From Rhodoligotrophos sp. CJ14 (GTDB taxonomy: Bacteria > Pseudomonadota > Alphaproteobacteria > Rhizobiales > Im1): DNA of 64,000 nucleotides. The first letter of the stretch is position 1; each line of letters begins with the position of its first letter. This document shows, piece by piece, positions 33,137 through 42,004 of this stretch. Position numbers and translations under genes: made by a program. The notes under the pieces were generated by a model. It did no database searches. It saw only the letters and a program-made list of their open reading frames with translations, and was not told the DNA's origin. Location of the stretch: assembly GCF_038811545.1 (NCBI RefSeq), contig NZ_CP133319.1:2695516-2759515 (forward strand), read 5' to 3'.

Positions 33137-35497
33137 CTAATCCCTCGTTTTCAATACCGCGACCAGGTCAAGCCGGTTCACGCGCGCACGAATTACCGCG
33201 GCCGATGCTATGGCGGCCGCTAGAACGATGCCGCTTGCCAGGAGATAGGTTTGGTCTGCAACGACGAGGCGCACACGCATGATTTCCCCCGCCAGATTGG
33301 CTTGCATGATAGCGGCAAGTCCAAATCCAAGAACCCAACCAAGCGGCTGTGCTGCGAGTGTTAAAACGGCGAGCTCCAGCAACAAAATTCGGAAGACCTC
33401 CTGTTGGGTAAAACCCAGAACGCGAAGGCTTGCCAACTCTCTGGCGCGTTCAGAAAGTGATACCCGGGCACCGTTGTAGACAACGCCGCAGGCGATGCAT
33501 GCGGCAAGCACCGTATAGATGCCGGCCATCGTCGTGATGAGCAGCGCGATAACCTGGCGAAACGTTTCCAGCGAACGGCGCTGCAGAGCAAGAGCACCAA
33601 TGGCCGGCGTCAACTTGATGGCATCAAAGAACTGCTGCTGCCAGATTGGATCGAGGCTGACATTGACTGCGCTGATGCTCGGCGCTTCGCGCATAATCCG
33701 TGCAAGCGACGCAATCGACGTCATTCCTCTAATTCCGAAATAGTCCTCGACCAAGGCCGTAACCGGCAGAGCAACGGTTCTTCGTTCTCCCTCGAGTATG
33801 TCAATTTCCACACTTTCACCGACGCCGACGCCGAGGATTTTCGCGAGCATGCTCGACAGCGCGATCCCGGTTTCTGGCAAGGCGACCGGCCGCAGGTTCA
33901 CGTCAATGACTCGGCTCAGATCCGGCGATTCAGGATAGGCGTTCACCGTGATCCGGCGCTCGATCGATCCATTCCGTATTCTTGCGGGCACCTCCCTGCG
34001 CGGCTCGGCCGCTAGAACGCCCGGCATTCGCGCGACCTGCATGACGGTCTCCAGGGGCCTTCTCTCGACGAAACTTACCGTCGCGTCCTGCCGATCGGCT
34101 TGGAAGTATATGACCTCGACAAGCTGCTCCATCGTGTCACGCGTAAACAGCGACACAATCAGGATGGCTGTTGAGAGGGAAATGCCCAACATCGTGAAAG
34201 CCGCCCTGATCGGATGGCTGGCGACGTTCCGAATCATGATCCTCGTCGATTGCGGCAGGACCCCGCGTCCCCATCCGGCCGGAAGCAGTTTTCGGAAGCG
34301 CCGAGGTGTTGGAGGCTGCATGGCCACCGCCGGCGGCATCCTGGCCACCTCGATGAGCGATCGAACCGCGCCGAGCGTCGCCGTCAGCAAGCTGAGCGCC
34401 GCCGCCAATACGTAGAGGTCAGCACTCTTGTCGAAAACGAGGAATGGAAAATGAAAGAAATCGCCGAATAATTGCGTGATCGTCGCACCAAGCAAGGTGC
34501 CCGCCACACTTCCGATCACAACGCCAATTGCGACGATCACGGTCACGAATTTCAGATAGTGCGCGATAACCTGACGGCTACGGTATCCAACGGCCTTGAG
34601 CAGCCCGATCTGCTCTCGCTCGAGCGCAACAAGCCGGCCGAGTGTCAGGTTCACGAGATAAGCCGAGACCAGAAGAAAGATCGGCGGCAATGTCCGGCTC
34701 ATATTCCCCAGCATGTCCAGCTCGTGGTCCAGCCACGCATGCGACGTCTGATCCTTTCGCCCGTACGCGGCCCTCCCTCCATAACGCTCGAGCAGAGCGT
34801 CGATCCGCAGCATCACCTCGCGCTCCTGAGCGTTGCGCATGAGTTTCACGGCGACTGACGAGAATGCGCCCTCGAGATCGTAGGCGCCGGACAGCGCCTT
34901 TTCCGGCATCCAGATGATGCCGAAGCGGCTATCGTCAGGCATCAGATCGCCAGGCCCTACTGCGTAAATAAACTCAGGCGACAGTGCGACGCCGACAATC
35001 GTCAACTCACGTTTTCGGCCGTTCAAGACCGCCGAAAAGCGCGAACCCGGAGACAGGCGATGGGCCTTGGCAAAACTTTCGTTGACGAGGACCTGATCTG
35101 TCCTCCCGGACTCCGGCATGTTGCCCAGCCGCATGTACAGCCGATTGAGCGATGCGGTGCCGGACTCGGGCAGCGAGACGAACTGACCAGTCGCGGGCGC
35201 CGAATAGCCCGGGATGTCGAGCAAGGCGAGCTTGGCAATCCGACCCTCGACCGCGGCAACACCCGGGATGAGCGCGATTTGGCTCAAGACCGACTTTGGC
35301 GCGCGGCGCACGGTCGCGAACACGTCCGCAAAAAAGTAGCGCTCGTAATAAGCAGCCCTGGTTTCTTCGAGCGATCGATAGGAGCCAACCGCCATCAGCA
35401 AGGTTGCGACGCCTCCGGCGACGACCAACGATATCGCCAGGACTTGCGTCCACAATCGACGCAAGTCCCTGAACAGTTTGATATCGAGCGCGCGCAT
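33137..35497 (-). CDS. FtsX/MacB-type ABC transporter permease
   Basis: 786 residues, start ATG 35497. It has two FtsX cores: hydrophobic segments near residues 20-40 (LAISLVVAGGVATLLMAVGS), three around 260-370 (PPIFLLVSAYLVNLTLGRLV and others), one near 425 and three at the C-terminus (VIALLITTMAGIYTVLAACI to YLLASGIVLAAAIASAAVIR), with large periplasmic domains between. This double-core form fits lipoprotein- or lipid-type exporters of the ABC3/MacB class. It works with the ATPase (35501-36208) and the HlyD adaptor. Substrate unknown. Confidence 0.88.
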   Translation of the reverse strand: MRALDIKLFRDLRRLWTQVLAISLVVAGGVATLLMAVGSYRSLEETRAAYYERYFFADVFATVRRAPKSVLSQIALIPGVAAVEGRIAKLALLDIPGYSAPATGQFVSLPESGTASLNRLYMRLGNMPESGRTDQVLVNESFAKAHRLSPGSRFSAVLNGRKRELTIVGVALSPEFIYAVGPGDLMPDDSRFGIIWMPEKALSGAYDLEGAFSSVAVKLMRNAQEREVMLRIDALLERYGGRAAYGRKDQTSHAWLDHELDMLGNMSRTLPPIFLLVSAYLVNLTLGRLVALEREQIGLLKAVGYRSRQVIAHYLKFVTVIVAIGVVIGSVAGTLLGATITQLFGDFFHFPFLVFDKSADLYVLAAALSLLTATLGAVRSLIEVARMPPAVAMQPPTPRRFRKLLPAGWGRGVLPQSTRIMIRNVASHPIRAAFTMLGISLSTAILIVSLFTRDTMEQLVEVIYFQADRQDATVSFVERRPLETVMQVARMPGVLAAEPRREVPARIRNGSIERRITVNAYPESPDLSRVIDVNLRPVALPETGIALSSMLAKILGVGVGESVEIDILEGERRTVALPVTALVEDYFGIRGMTSIASLARIMREAPSISAVNVSLDPIWQQQFFDAIKLTPAIGALALQRRSLETFRQVIALLITTMAGIYTVLAACIACGVVYNGARVSLSERARELASLRVLGFTQQEVFRILLLELAVLTLAAQPLGWVLGFGLAAIMQANLAGEIMRVRLVVADQTYLLASGIVLAAAIASAAVIRARVNRLDLVAVLKTRD

Positions 35498-35500
35498 GGC

Positions 35501-36208
35501 TTACCAATGCAGTTCGGCCGCCGGGAGGCGCGCTTCATTGATGTTGATGCGAGAGATCCGACCGTCTGCAAAGTGAAGCACCCGGTCGGCTACGCCCTGG
35601 ATGCTGGCGTTGTGAGAAATAATGAGCGTGGTGGTTCCAAGTTCTGAATTCACTTTCAACAGTGCCTCAATGACACGAATGCCTGTTTTCGAATCGAGCG
35701 CACCCGTCGGCTCGTCACACAGGAGAACTTCGGGCCGCTTGGCGATCGCGCGTGCAATGGCAACGCGCTGCTGCTCACCACCGGATAGCTGCGCGGGAAA
35801 ATGATCCATCCGCGCCTCCAAGCCGACCAGCGCGAGAGCTTCCTCGGGCCGCATCGGGTCTTTGGACACTTCCGTGACCAAGGCGACGTTCTCGTAGGCC
35901 GTGAGGCTCGGAATCAAGTTGTAGAACTGAAAGACAAATCCGACGTGATCGCGGCGGTACAGGGTCAGAGAGTTCTCATCGAGTTCGGTCAACTCAAGCT
36001 TCTTGAAGAAGAGACGCCCGCTGGTCGGGCGGTCCAATCCGCCGATGATGTTCAACAGTGTCGATTTTCCACTGCCCGAAGGCCCCAGAAGAACGATCAT
36101 CTCGCCGGCCAGAATCTCGAGATCAACGCCTCTAAGGGCGAGAACCTGAGTTTCGCCAGACGCGTAACTTTTCGTTAAGGCGCTGGCCGAGAAGATTTTC
36201 TCTCTCAT
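35501..36208 (-). CDS. ABC transporter ATP-binding protein (LolD/MacB type)
   Basis: 235 residues. Walker A is GPSGSGKS, the signature is [15 protein letters not shown], Walker B is [15 protein letters not shown], and the H-loop is [24 protein letters not shown] is the usual Q-loop region of the LolD/MacB class. It is the first gene of the exporter trio, three bases before the permease, which fits one ABC complex energised by this protein. The 50 bp in front of its start hold no recognisable promoter. Confidence 0.93.
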   Translation of the reverse strand: MREKIFSASALTKSYASGETQVLALRGVDLEILAGEMIVLLGPSGSGKSTLLNIIGGLDRPTSGRLFFKKLELTELDENSLTLYRRDHVGFVFQFYNLIPSLTAYENVALVTEVSKDPMRPEEALALVGLEARMDHFPAQLSGGEQQRVAIARAIAKRPEVLLCDEPTGALDSKTGIRVIEALLKVNSELGTTTLIISHNASIQGVADRVLHFADGRISRININEARLPAAELHW

Positions 36209-36258
36209 TCAAATCGCCTGAACAAATAAGCCGCTATGGAGCCTTGCATGTCGCTTCA

Positions 36259-36930
36259 TCAACCTTGGCGAACCTGCGCTGTCGATTTCCCGAAGAGGCG
36301 ATTCAGCTTCGGCACAAATCCAGGCACTTCGGCCGCATAGCTTTTGTAGACATCGCCGAACTCGGCGACGACGTCATGTTCTTCGCTAAAGGCGAGCCGC
36401 ACATACATGAACGTCAACACCGGAAACATCGCGAGCGTCAGCAGCGTCGGCCACTGAAGCAGGAATCCGGCCATCACCAAAATGAACCCGACATATTGCG
36501 GGTGGCGCACGTAGCTGTATGGGCCAGTTGTAGCAAGCGTTCGTTTTTTTTGCGCGGCAAACAGCACGCTCCACGACGAAGCGATCAGAGCGAAACCGCC
36601 GCCGATCAAGATAAAGCTCAGGATGTGAAACGGACCGAAATGCGGATTGGTCTTCCAGCCGAATGCCATTTCAAGAAAATGGCCGGCGTCGTGCGAGAAC
36701 CAGTCGATTCCTGGGTAACGCGATTGGAGCCAGCCGGAGAGAAAGAAGATGCTCAGTGGAAAGCCATACATCTCCACGAACAGCGCTATCACGAATGCGC
36801 TAAAGGCGCCGAAGGATCGCCAGTCCCGCGGGGTGTCCGGTTTGAAGAAGCTGTACGCGAACATGATGAAGACAACGGAGTTGATCAGCACCAAGCTCCA
36901 GAGCCCGTAAGAAGCTGTTTCTCCGCTCAT
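36259..36930 (-). CDS. Isoprenylcysteine carboxyl methyltransferase-like membrane protein
   Basis: 223 residues with about five membrane helices. The C-terminal catalytic motif is GPYSYVRHPQYVGFILVMAG, followed by TFMYVRLAFSEEHDVVAEFG, the pattern of ICMT/PEMT-type methyltransferases that bind S-adenosylmethionine within the membrane (the MddA methanethiol methyltransferase group is related). The substrate is not known. The start overlaps the end of the DUF2933 gene by four bases, so the two are translationally coupled; the pair is common in metal-resistance clusters. Confidence 0.82.
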   Translation of the reverse strand: MSGETASYGLWSLVLINSVVFIMFAYSFFKPDTPRDWRSFGAFSAFVIALFVEMYGFPLSIFFLSGWLQSRYPGIDWFSHDAGHFLEMAFGWKTNPHFGPFHILSFILIGGGFALIASSWSVLFAAQKKRTLATTGPYSYVRHPQYVGFILVMAGFLLQWPTLLTLAMFPVLTFMYVRLAFSEEHDVVAEFGDVYKSYAAEVPGFVPKLNRLFGKSTAQVRQG

Positions 36931-37187
36931 TGGGCTTTCCCTTCCGAATTGGATTGAGTGCGTCTACGATGGCCGGCGTGGCCACCATGCCCTCCGTGCA
37001 TAAACATGTGCAGCAGCGGGCATGCGATCAAAGGCACCCACAGCCACAGCCCAAGCACATGCGCACGGTGCTCTGTGAACATAAGCGCTCCAGAAATGAG
37101 TAGAAAGGCGATGAAGACCCAACCCATCGGAGAGGACCAAAAGCCTCTTGCCGGCGGTTCGTCATGTGCGTGATCATGCGATGACAT
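36927..37187 (-). CDS. DUF2933 domain small membrane protein
   Basis: 86 residues from ATG 37187, chosen because AGGAGAACAACAG precedes it. The N-terminus is His-rich (SSHDHAHDEPPARG). Two hydrophobic helices follow (MGWVFIAFLLISGALMFTEH and LGLWLWVPLIACPLLHMFM), and the C-terminus is HGGHGGHAGHRRR. The PLxHMFMHGGHGGH ending is the DUF2933 signature. The histidines suggest metal binding. Function is unknown; it accompanies copper and heavy-metal genes. Confidence 0.83.
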   Translation of the reverse strand: MSSHDHAHDEPPARGFWSSPMGWVFIAFLLISGALMFTEHRAHVLGLWLWVPLIACPLLHMFMHGGHGGHAGHRRRTQSNSEGKAQ

Positions 37188-37279
37188 CTGTTGTTCTCCT
37201 GTCTGCATTTGCCGGCGTTCAAGCCATTAGACGGCGTTGAAGTCCTGTCGCCTGCCTCATCCCCAGCCGATGCTTAAAC

Positions 37280-37846
37280 TCACCGGGGCGGCATGGGACT
37301 GGTCTGACCAGGCATCGTCTGTCCGGGCGTCATCTGCCCCTGCATCATCTGCATCATCTGCATCATGCCCTGCATCATCTGGGTCATGCCCTGCATCATG
37401 GTCTGCATCTGCCCTTGCATCATGGGGCAGTTCATCATCCCGCCAGGCATCTGGCCCGGCTGCATCGGCATCTGAGGCGGTATCTGCGGCTGCGCAGACG
37501 GGCCGGCTGACGGCGGCGTCGCCTGCGCAACCGTCGGCGATTGCGCGGGTAATGCGCTCACCGACACGCCGAGCTTGCCGAGCGTCGCCTGGTCCGGCTC
37601 GCCGGTGACGGGAAGGTGATGCTGCGACTGATATTTTCGTACAGCGGCGCGCGTCTCGTCATTGAGGACGCCATTCGCCGCGACCGGAATACCTTGCTTG
37701 CTCAAAGCCTCCTGCAAGGCCTTGACCACAGTTTCGGACAGCGCGGCTTGCGCATATGCGGGCATAGTCGCGGACGCGCCGGCCAGCACTATGGCGAGCG
37801 CAACAGCGGTTGCGCTGAGACGGATGACTTTGAGCCGGGATCGCAT
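37280..37846 (-). CDS. Secreted peptidoglycan-binding-domain protein with Met-rich tail
   Basis: 188 residues from ATG 37846 (GAAAGGAAC upstream). Residues 1-33 are a signal peptide ending at PAYAQA. A PG_binding_1 domain follows (VVKALQEALSKQGIPVAANG, then LNDETRAAVRKYQSQHHLPV). The last 70 residues are very rich in Met, Gln and Pro, with repeats such as MMQGMTQMMQGMMQMMQMMQ and one NCPMM cysteine. Such Met arrays bind Cu(I) in periplasmic copper proteins. It directly follows the multicopper oxidase gene (34 bp) and probably keeps copper in the envelope. Confidence 0.85.
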   Translation of the reverse strand: MRSRLKVIRLSATAVALAIVLAGASATMPAYAQAALSETVVKALQEALSKQGIPVAANGVLNDETRAAVRKYQSQHHLPVTGEPDQATLGKLGVSVSALPAQSPTVAQATPPSAGPSAQPQIPPQMPMQPGQMPGGMMNCPMMQGQMQTMMQGMTQMMQGMMQMMQMMQGQMTPGQTMPGQTSPMPPR

Positions 37847-37880
37847 GGTTTTGTTCCTTTCAGGTTTTTGAACTTGCACG

Positions 37881-39335
37881 TCAGGTTTCGTAGCTGACCG
37901 TCGCCATCATGCCGGTCGCCATGTGGTAGAGGTGGTGGCAATGAAACGCCCACTGGCCGGGATTGCCGGCATCGAAGGCGATGGTGACGGACCGCATCGG
38001 CGGGATGTGAACGGTGTCGCGCACCGCGCCGGCAAACCGCTTGCCGTCAATGGCGACAACCTGGAAGTGGTGGCCATGCAGGTGCATCGGATGCGCCATC
38101 ATGCTGGCATTGGTCATCGTCACCTCGACACGGTCGCCCTTGCGCACCACGAGCTTCGGTGTCGTCTCGAGGCCCCAGACATAGCGCTGCATGTCGCCGC
38201 TCAGCGTCATGTCGAAGCGTTTGCTGGCAGCGCGCGCGGCAAGCGGAACACTCGCCCGCAGGTTCTGTTCGAGCTTCAAATCGACGACCGGCCCGGCAGC
38301 CTCTGCGTTCGAGGCGATCTTTCTGACCGTGGCGTTGGCCGGCGCGAGCAGGATGCCGGTCTGCTCCCGCGCCCCTTCGCGCAGGGCGAGAACGGGGAAG
38401 GCTTCAACGTTGCGCGGCAATTCGAGGCGGATATCGAGCCGCTGACCCATCGCGATCGGGAAGCGGCGCCCCTTCACCGGCGCGATGTCCTGGCCGTCGA
38501 CCGCAATCAGCGATCCTTCGATCCGGCCGATATCGATGGTAAATGCGGTCGCTGTCGCGCCGTTGATGATGCGCAGACGGACCCGTCCACCGGCTTCGAC
38601 CTTGACGACTTCGGGATCTTCCAGCGTTCGGTCGTTGGCAAGATACGCGTCATAGTCGATGTCGTTGAGGTCCATGCTCACCGGCGTCGCGCCCTTTGAC
38701 ATCGTCATTCCGGGCATCGACATGCCGGACATCCCCGGCATTGCATGTCCCATGCCGGAATGATTCATCGCGGCGGGCCCACCTGGGCTGGCGCCGCCCT
38801 TGAGGCGGCCGAGCAATTCCTCGGGCGTCGAGAACGAGAAATCATGGAGCAGGATCACGACCTCTTGCTCATCGCGGCTGCGCGCGTCGGCATCGCGTAC
38901 TATTAGGGGAGCTGCCAGCAGGTTCTGCTCCTGAAGCGTGTGGGCGTGCATCCAGTGGGTGCCGGCGCGGCCAACCGGGAACTGAAATTGCCGATCGGCT
39001 TTTGAAGCCAGGAGGGGAGTCGGCGCATCCGCAACGCCATCCTGGTCCCAAGGAGGCGTAAGACCGTGCCAATGAATAATAGTTCCTTCGGGCGTTTCGT
39101 TGCGCAGCGCCACATTGAAAATGTCGCCTGCAGCAAACGTCAGTCCGGTCGATCCGTTCTGCTGGACAAGACCGAACACCTTGGCAGCCCGTCCCTTGAC
39201 GTCGATGGTCCGCTGCACGATGCGCAGCAACTTGCTTCCTTCCGGAGCGGCGGCGAAAGCGTGCCGGTTTTCGACAGGCAGCACGGCGGCCGCGGCGCCA
39301 TACAAGGCGGCATTGATGAATTCACGACGATTCAT
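37881..39335 (-). CDS. Multicopper oxidase (CopA/CueO-like), Tat-exported
   Basis: 484 residues from ATG 39335 (CGAGGA upstream). The N-terminal MNRREFINAALYGAAAAVLP holds a twin-arginine signal. Copper ligands are visible: HWHGL in the first domain, THWMHAHTLQEQ, then HPMHLHGHHFQV and finally HCHHLYHMATGM with the type-1 Cys-His-Met set. A Met/His-rich insert (GMGHAMPGMSGMSMPGMTMS) lies near residue 210, as in CueO/CopA-type enzymes, and probably binds Cu(I). The reaction is oxidation of Cu(I) to Cu(II) with oxygen in the periplasm. It heads the copper part of block B. Confidence 0.93.
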   Translation of the reverse strand: MNRREFINAALYGAAAAVLPVENRHAFAAAPEGSKLLRIVQRTIDVKGRAAKVFGLVQQNGSTGLTFAAGDIFNVALRNETPEGTIIHWHGLTPPWDQDGVADAPTPLLASKADRQFQFPVGRAGTHWMHAHTLQEQNLLAAPLIVRDADARSRDEQEVVILLHDFSFSTPEELLGRLKGGASPGGPAAMNHSGMGHAMPGMSGMSMPGMTMSKGATPVSMDLNDIDYDAYLANDRTLEDPEVVKVEAGGRVRLRIINGATATAFTIDIGRIEGSLIAVDGQDIAPVKGRRFPIAMGQRLDIRLELPRNVEAFPVLALREGAREQTGILLAPANATVRKIASNAEAAGPVVDLKLEQNLRASVPLAARAASKRFDMTLSGDMQRYVWGLETTPKLVVRKGDRVEVTMTNASMMAHPMHLHGHHFQVVAIDGKRFAGAVRDTVHIPPMRSVTIAFDAGNPGQWAFHCHHLYHMATGMMATVSYET

Positions 39336-39493
39336 GACATCCTCGATCCCTGGTGAAGGCGGAACTTCAGCGCCTTCGATGGAAGCGTTGAACAAAGGCC
39401 GGCTTTTTTCCTGCCGACGGAAGCTGAGATGTGACTGAGAAACTGCCCCAGCTCAGGGGCTCGCGAGCAAAGCGACGCTCGCCTTCGCCGCCC

Positions 39494-39973
39494 TCAGGCA
39501 GCGGATCGAGGCGGATGGAAGATCACGCCTGGCGCGCTCAGCGTCGGATCGGACGATGAAGCCGGCAAGAGGCGTGACGGTCGCGCCGTTGTTACCGCTG
39601 GAGCCCAAGCGGCCGCTATCGTCGCCGAAAGCGAGCCGCAGCTCATACCAAAACATCCGGCGCCGCGATGCTGATTGCCACCGCAGCAACCGGAAGATCC
39701 TGCTGCCTTGAAATTCGGCGTGAGTGCGATGACGAATGTGCCGCGCTCGGGAGCGCTCAAAGCCGTTTCGCTTTGACCGAGTTCGACGTCTACGACGCTT
39801 ATTTCCTGATGCAATTCATCGCGCACCACTTTATCGGAACAGGCGGAGGCCGGCGCGTAACCGAACCCCGCAACAAGAATTAACACGATGGAAGCGAGCA
39901 GAACGCGGATGAGTCCGCGATTGATCGCAACACCGGTCGCATTCCTTTGACATTCCGAAAGCATCGGTCGCAT
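39494..39973 (-). CDS. Putative secreted Cys-rich protein of a copper cluster
   Basis: 159 residues with a leader (RGLIRVLLASIVLILVAGFG, cleavage near ASA). The mature part has a Cys-rich loop (SSGCCGGNQHRGAGCFGMSC) and a C-terminal SDPTLSAPGVIFHPPRSA. I recognise no family domain, but this Cys-loop plus FHPP end recurs in small proteins seen beside copper oxidases. It precedes the multicopper oxidase on the same strand by about 160 bp. Cu or another soft-metal binding is suggested by the cysteines only. Confidence 0.6.
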   Translation of the reverse strand: MRPMLSECQRNATGVAINRGLIRVLLASIVLILVAGFGYAPASACSDKVVRDELHQEISVVDVELGQSETALSAPERGTFVIALTPNFKAAGSSGCCGGNQHRGAGCFGMSCGSLSATIAAAWAPAVTTARPSRLLPASSSDPTLSAPGVIFHPPRSAA

Positions 39974-40045
39974 CCATCCGAATGCTAACAGGGTAGTCGC
40001 TCGCCGCTAGAAGGCGATTGACTTAAATCAACACGGCGAAGATTT

Positions 40046-40255
40046 CTAATCGCGCCGGTCGATCTTTGCCGTCGATCTCGAGCCGCCGCATCCGCATGAG
40101 GACTGGGCGGCCTTGACGGGCGCCTGCTCCTGGCAGCACTCGTGATCCGCCTTCACCGTCGCATGTCCCTCCTCGGCTTCCACCGTTTTCGCTCCGCAAC
40201 ATTCGTGTTCATGACGAACGTGGACGTCGCCTGTCTTGTGCGTGGTCTCGGCCAT
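40046..40255 (-). CDS. Small Cys/His-rich cytoplasmic metal-binding protein
   Basis: 69 residues with no signal peptide. Cysteines occur in pairs (HECCGAKT, DHECCQEQ) and a CGCGG motif (QSSCGCGGSRS), along with several His and Glu residues. The composition resembles metallothionein-like or metal-storage proteins. It starts at ATG 40255 with GAGAGGAGCAC upstream and stands alone, 70 bp before the Cys-rich secreted protein gene. No family is recognised; metal binding is an inference from composition. Confidence 0.6.
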   Translation of the reverse strand: MAETTHKTGDVHVRHEHECCGAKTVEAEEGHATVKADHECCQEQAPVKAAQSSCGCGGSRSTAKIDRRD

Positions 40256-40420
40256 GGTGTGCTCCTCTCGTTAACTATTGAATGGGAGCACGACGTCCGT
40301 GGACGGACCTTAATCCAGATCAATTCGACGGCCAGAGCGATACATATCTGCCGAGCTTGCAAAGACACACGGACCTACGACGGCACGTTTCGTGATGGAG
40401 ACTATGGGCAAGCCACAGAA

Positions 40421-41779
40421 CTACGCCGCGAGGCGCGACTCTTCCTTCAAATCTTGAGGCCTCCCGCCAACGGCCTTGCGAAGGAAGCGGGCAAGAGCCG
40501 CCTTCCGGGAATCGCGATCGAGTGCATAGTCGGTTTGCTTGAACTCCACGCCATCGAGTAGTCCCCCGATGTAGCCAGAGATCGTGTCCGCCGCCATGAT
40601 CAGCGCGGTGTCGAGCGTATGAATATATTTGCTCGTGACAGAGCCTTTGGCATGTCCGACCAAGGCCGCAATCGTAACCTCGGTAAAGCCGAGGTCGTTT
40701 GCGATACTTGCGAAGCTGTGCCGCAGGACGTGCGGGGTAATGTCAGAAAGTAATGTATCTTCGAAGATCTTCTTCCAGTGATTGGGGAAGCTGCCGAAAG
40801 GATTGTCATCGCCTTGGCCGGGGAAAACGTAGGTCCCCGCATTTTCGGTCCTGCGGCTCTCCAGATAGTCGACAACCGGAAGACCGATCGGCCTGACCGA
40901 GGCGCCTTCCTTGCTGTCGATCAACCGCAGGCAGCTCGCTTCTGTGTCAGCCTCCTCCCACCGCAATGAGAGCATCTCCGAGCGGCGGCACCCAGTGAGA
41001 GCGATCTGGCGGATGATCTCTACTGTCATCTCATATCTCTCGTCCTTCGCGGCCTCCTGAAGGATCGCGCCGAGCGTTCGATACTCAGCCTCGGTCAATC
41101 GGCGTTTGCGAACGTTGTCCTTCGGCTTCCGGACCCCGTGCGCCGGATTCGCCTCGATGATTCCCGCCTCCACGGCATAAGTGAGGATGCCGCCGAGCAG
41201 ACCGACGGTCCGCGTGGCCGTGCCGGCGCCGCCACGTACGATGGCCTTCCCGCGAAGCTTTTTGGTCTTGACCGACACACGGGTCTTCCCCGCCATGATG
41301 TCCTTCAGGACCTTGTTGATGTCGGCTTTCGCAAGGTCTTTGACTCGCCGCGTACCGATGAGCGGAATGATGTGACGATGGATGCGTCCGGTATCCGTGA
41401 CGATCGTGCTGGGCTTCTTCGGGCGATCTCCCTTGCCGAGAATAAGACCGGCCTCCAAATCTCGGAGGTACAGGTCACACAACTCCTTGACGGTGATTGC
41501 CTTGTGATCGAGTTGCCGTTCCTCTGCAGGATTGTCGCCTCGCGCAACGCGGCCCAACTGCGCTTTCGCTTCCTGTCGCGCTCCTTCCGCCGTCCACACA
41601 CCATGCAGGCCAATGGTGTAACGTCGCGAGCGACCTGCGGATCGGTATTGAATGATGTAGCTGCGCTTGCCCGACGCGAACACGCGCAGACCGAAGCCGG
41701 GCAATTCGTCGTCCCAGATGACGTAATCCTTGCCGCGGACTTCAGCGGCATCGACGACTCTCTTCGTAAGCTTAGTCAT
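40421..41779 (-). CDS. int: Tyrosine-type site-specific integrase (DUF4102 N-terminus), copy B
   Basis: 452 residues from ATG 41779 with GGAGAAGGCCC upstream. It aligns end to end with the copy at 19928-21286 and most residues are identical. All catalytic features are kept ([45 protein letters not shown] with the Tyr nucleophile). It reads leftwards from the tRNA-Arg fragment at 41957-42004 and shares with copy A the same two CGTAAGCA repeats and a matching 28-bp segment of leader. The two integrases probably recognise related sites, which would explain tandem insertion. Confidence 0.93.
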   Translation of the reverse strand: MTKLTKRVVDAAEVRGKDYVIWDDELPGFGLRVFASGKRSYIIQYRSAGRSRRYTIGLHGVWTAEGARQEAKAQLGRVARGDNPAEERQLDHKAITVKELCDLYLRDLEAGLILGKGDRPKKPSTIVTDTGRIHRHIIPLIGTRRVKDLAKADINKVLKDIMAGKTRVSVKTKKLRGKAIVRGGAGTATRTVGLLGGILTYAVEAGIIEANPAHGVRKPKDNVRKRRLTEAEYRTLGAILQEAAKDERYEMTVEIIRQIALTGCRRSEMLSLRWEEADTEASCLRLIDSKEGASVRPIGLPVVDYLESRRTENAGTYVFPGQGDDNPFGSFPNHWKKIFEDTLLSDITPHVLRHSFASIANDLGFTEVTIAALVGHAKGSVTSKYIHTLDTALIMAADTISGYIGGLLDGVEFKQTDYALDRDSRKAALARFLRKAVGGRPQDLKEESRLAA

Positions 41780-41809
41780 GGGCCTTCTCCAATTCAGGCC
41801 CATTGTTCG

Positions 41810-41828
41810 CGTAAGCACAGCGTAAGCA
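41810..41828. repeat. Tandem CGTAAGCA repeats in front of integrase B
   Basis: CGTAAGCA at 41810-41817 and 41821-41828, 11 bp apart, the same arrangement as in front of integrase A. Likely arm-type integrase sites. Confidence 0.6.
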
Positions 41829-41956
41829 GCCGGAGCGAAGTCGGGGCGTACGCCAGGATAAGCCCGACAAAACGCTCATTGCAAATTCTTCAATCGTTTT
41901 AGTGGGATAGCGTAGCATGGCGTGCCCTATCGCGTTTTCGCGTAGGACTCTCTAGC

Positions 41957-42004
41957 TTGCTCCGAAGGCAGAGGTCACACGTTCGAATCGTGTCGGGTGC
42001 GCCA
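41957..42004 (+). other. Attachment site B: 3' fragment of a tRNA-Arg gene
   Basis: The 48 bases comprise the anticodon-arm end (CTCCGAAGGCAG), a T-arm whose ACACG/CGTGT stem closes the TTCGAAT loop, acceptor strand CGGGTGC, discriminator G and CCA. The 5' half of the tRNA is missing. It is the attachment copy at the right end of block B, with 43 of 48 positions equal to the copy at 21464-21511. The T-stem differences are compensated, so the two copies derive from different functional tRNA-Arg versions. Confidence 0.82.

Larger units (their letters stand above)
21512..42004. mobile_element. Block B: second integrase-bearing genomic island (about 20.5 kb)
   Basis: The segment lies between two related 48-bp tRNA-Arg 3' fragments and has its own integrase at the right end, in the same orientation as integrase A. 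CGTAAGCA repeats occur next to both fragments and again just inside the left boundary (21562), but not to the right of 42004. This supports 21512 and 42004 as its ends. Cargo is a nucleotide/phosphoketolase operon and a copper/envelope cluster, all on the minus strand. No conjugation genes are visible, so movement would depend on a helper. Confidence 0.65.

Noticed and set aside
37300-37450. A short tandem repeat array or CRISPR in the CATCATCTG-rich stretch
   Set aside because: It is the coding sequence of the Met/Gln-rich tail of the peptidoglycan-binding protein; there are no regular spacers.
41900-42004. A complete tRNA-Arg gene upstream of msrA
   Set aside because: The T-arm, acceptor 3' strand and CCA are clear, but the expected 5' acceptor strand and D-arm are missing; the bases before CTCCGAAGG resemble the integrase leader shared with copy A.
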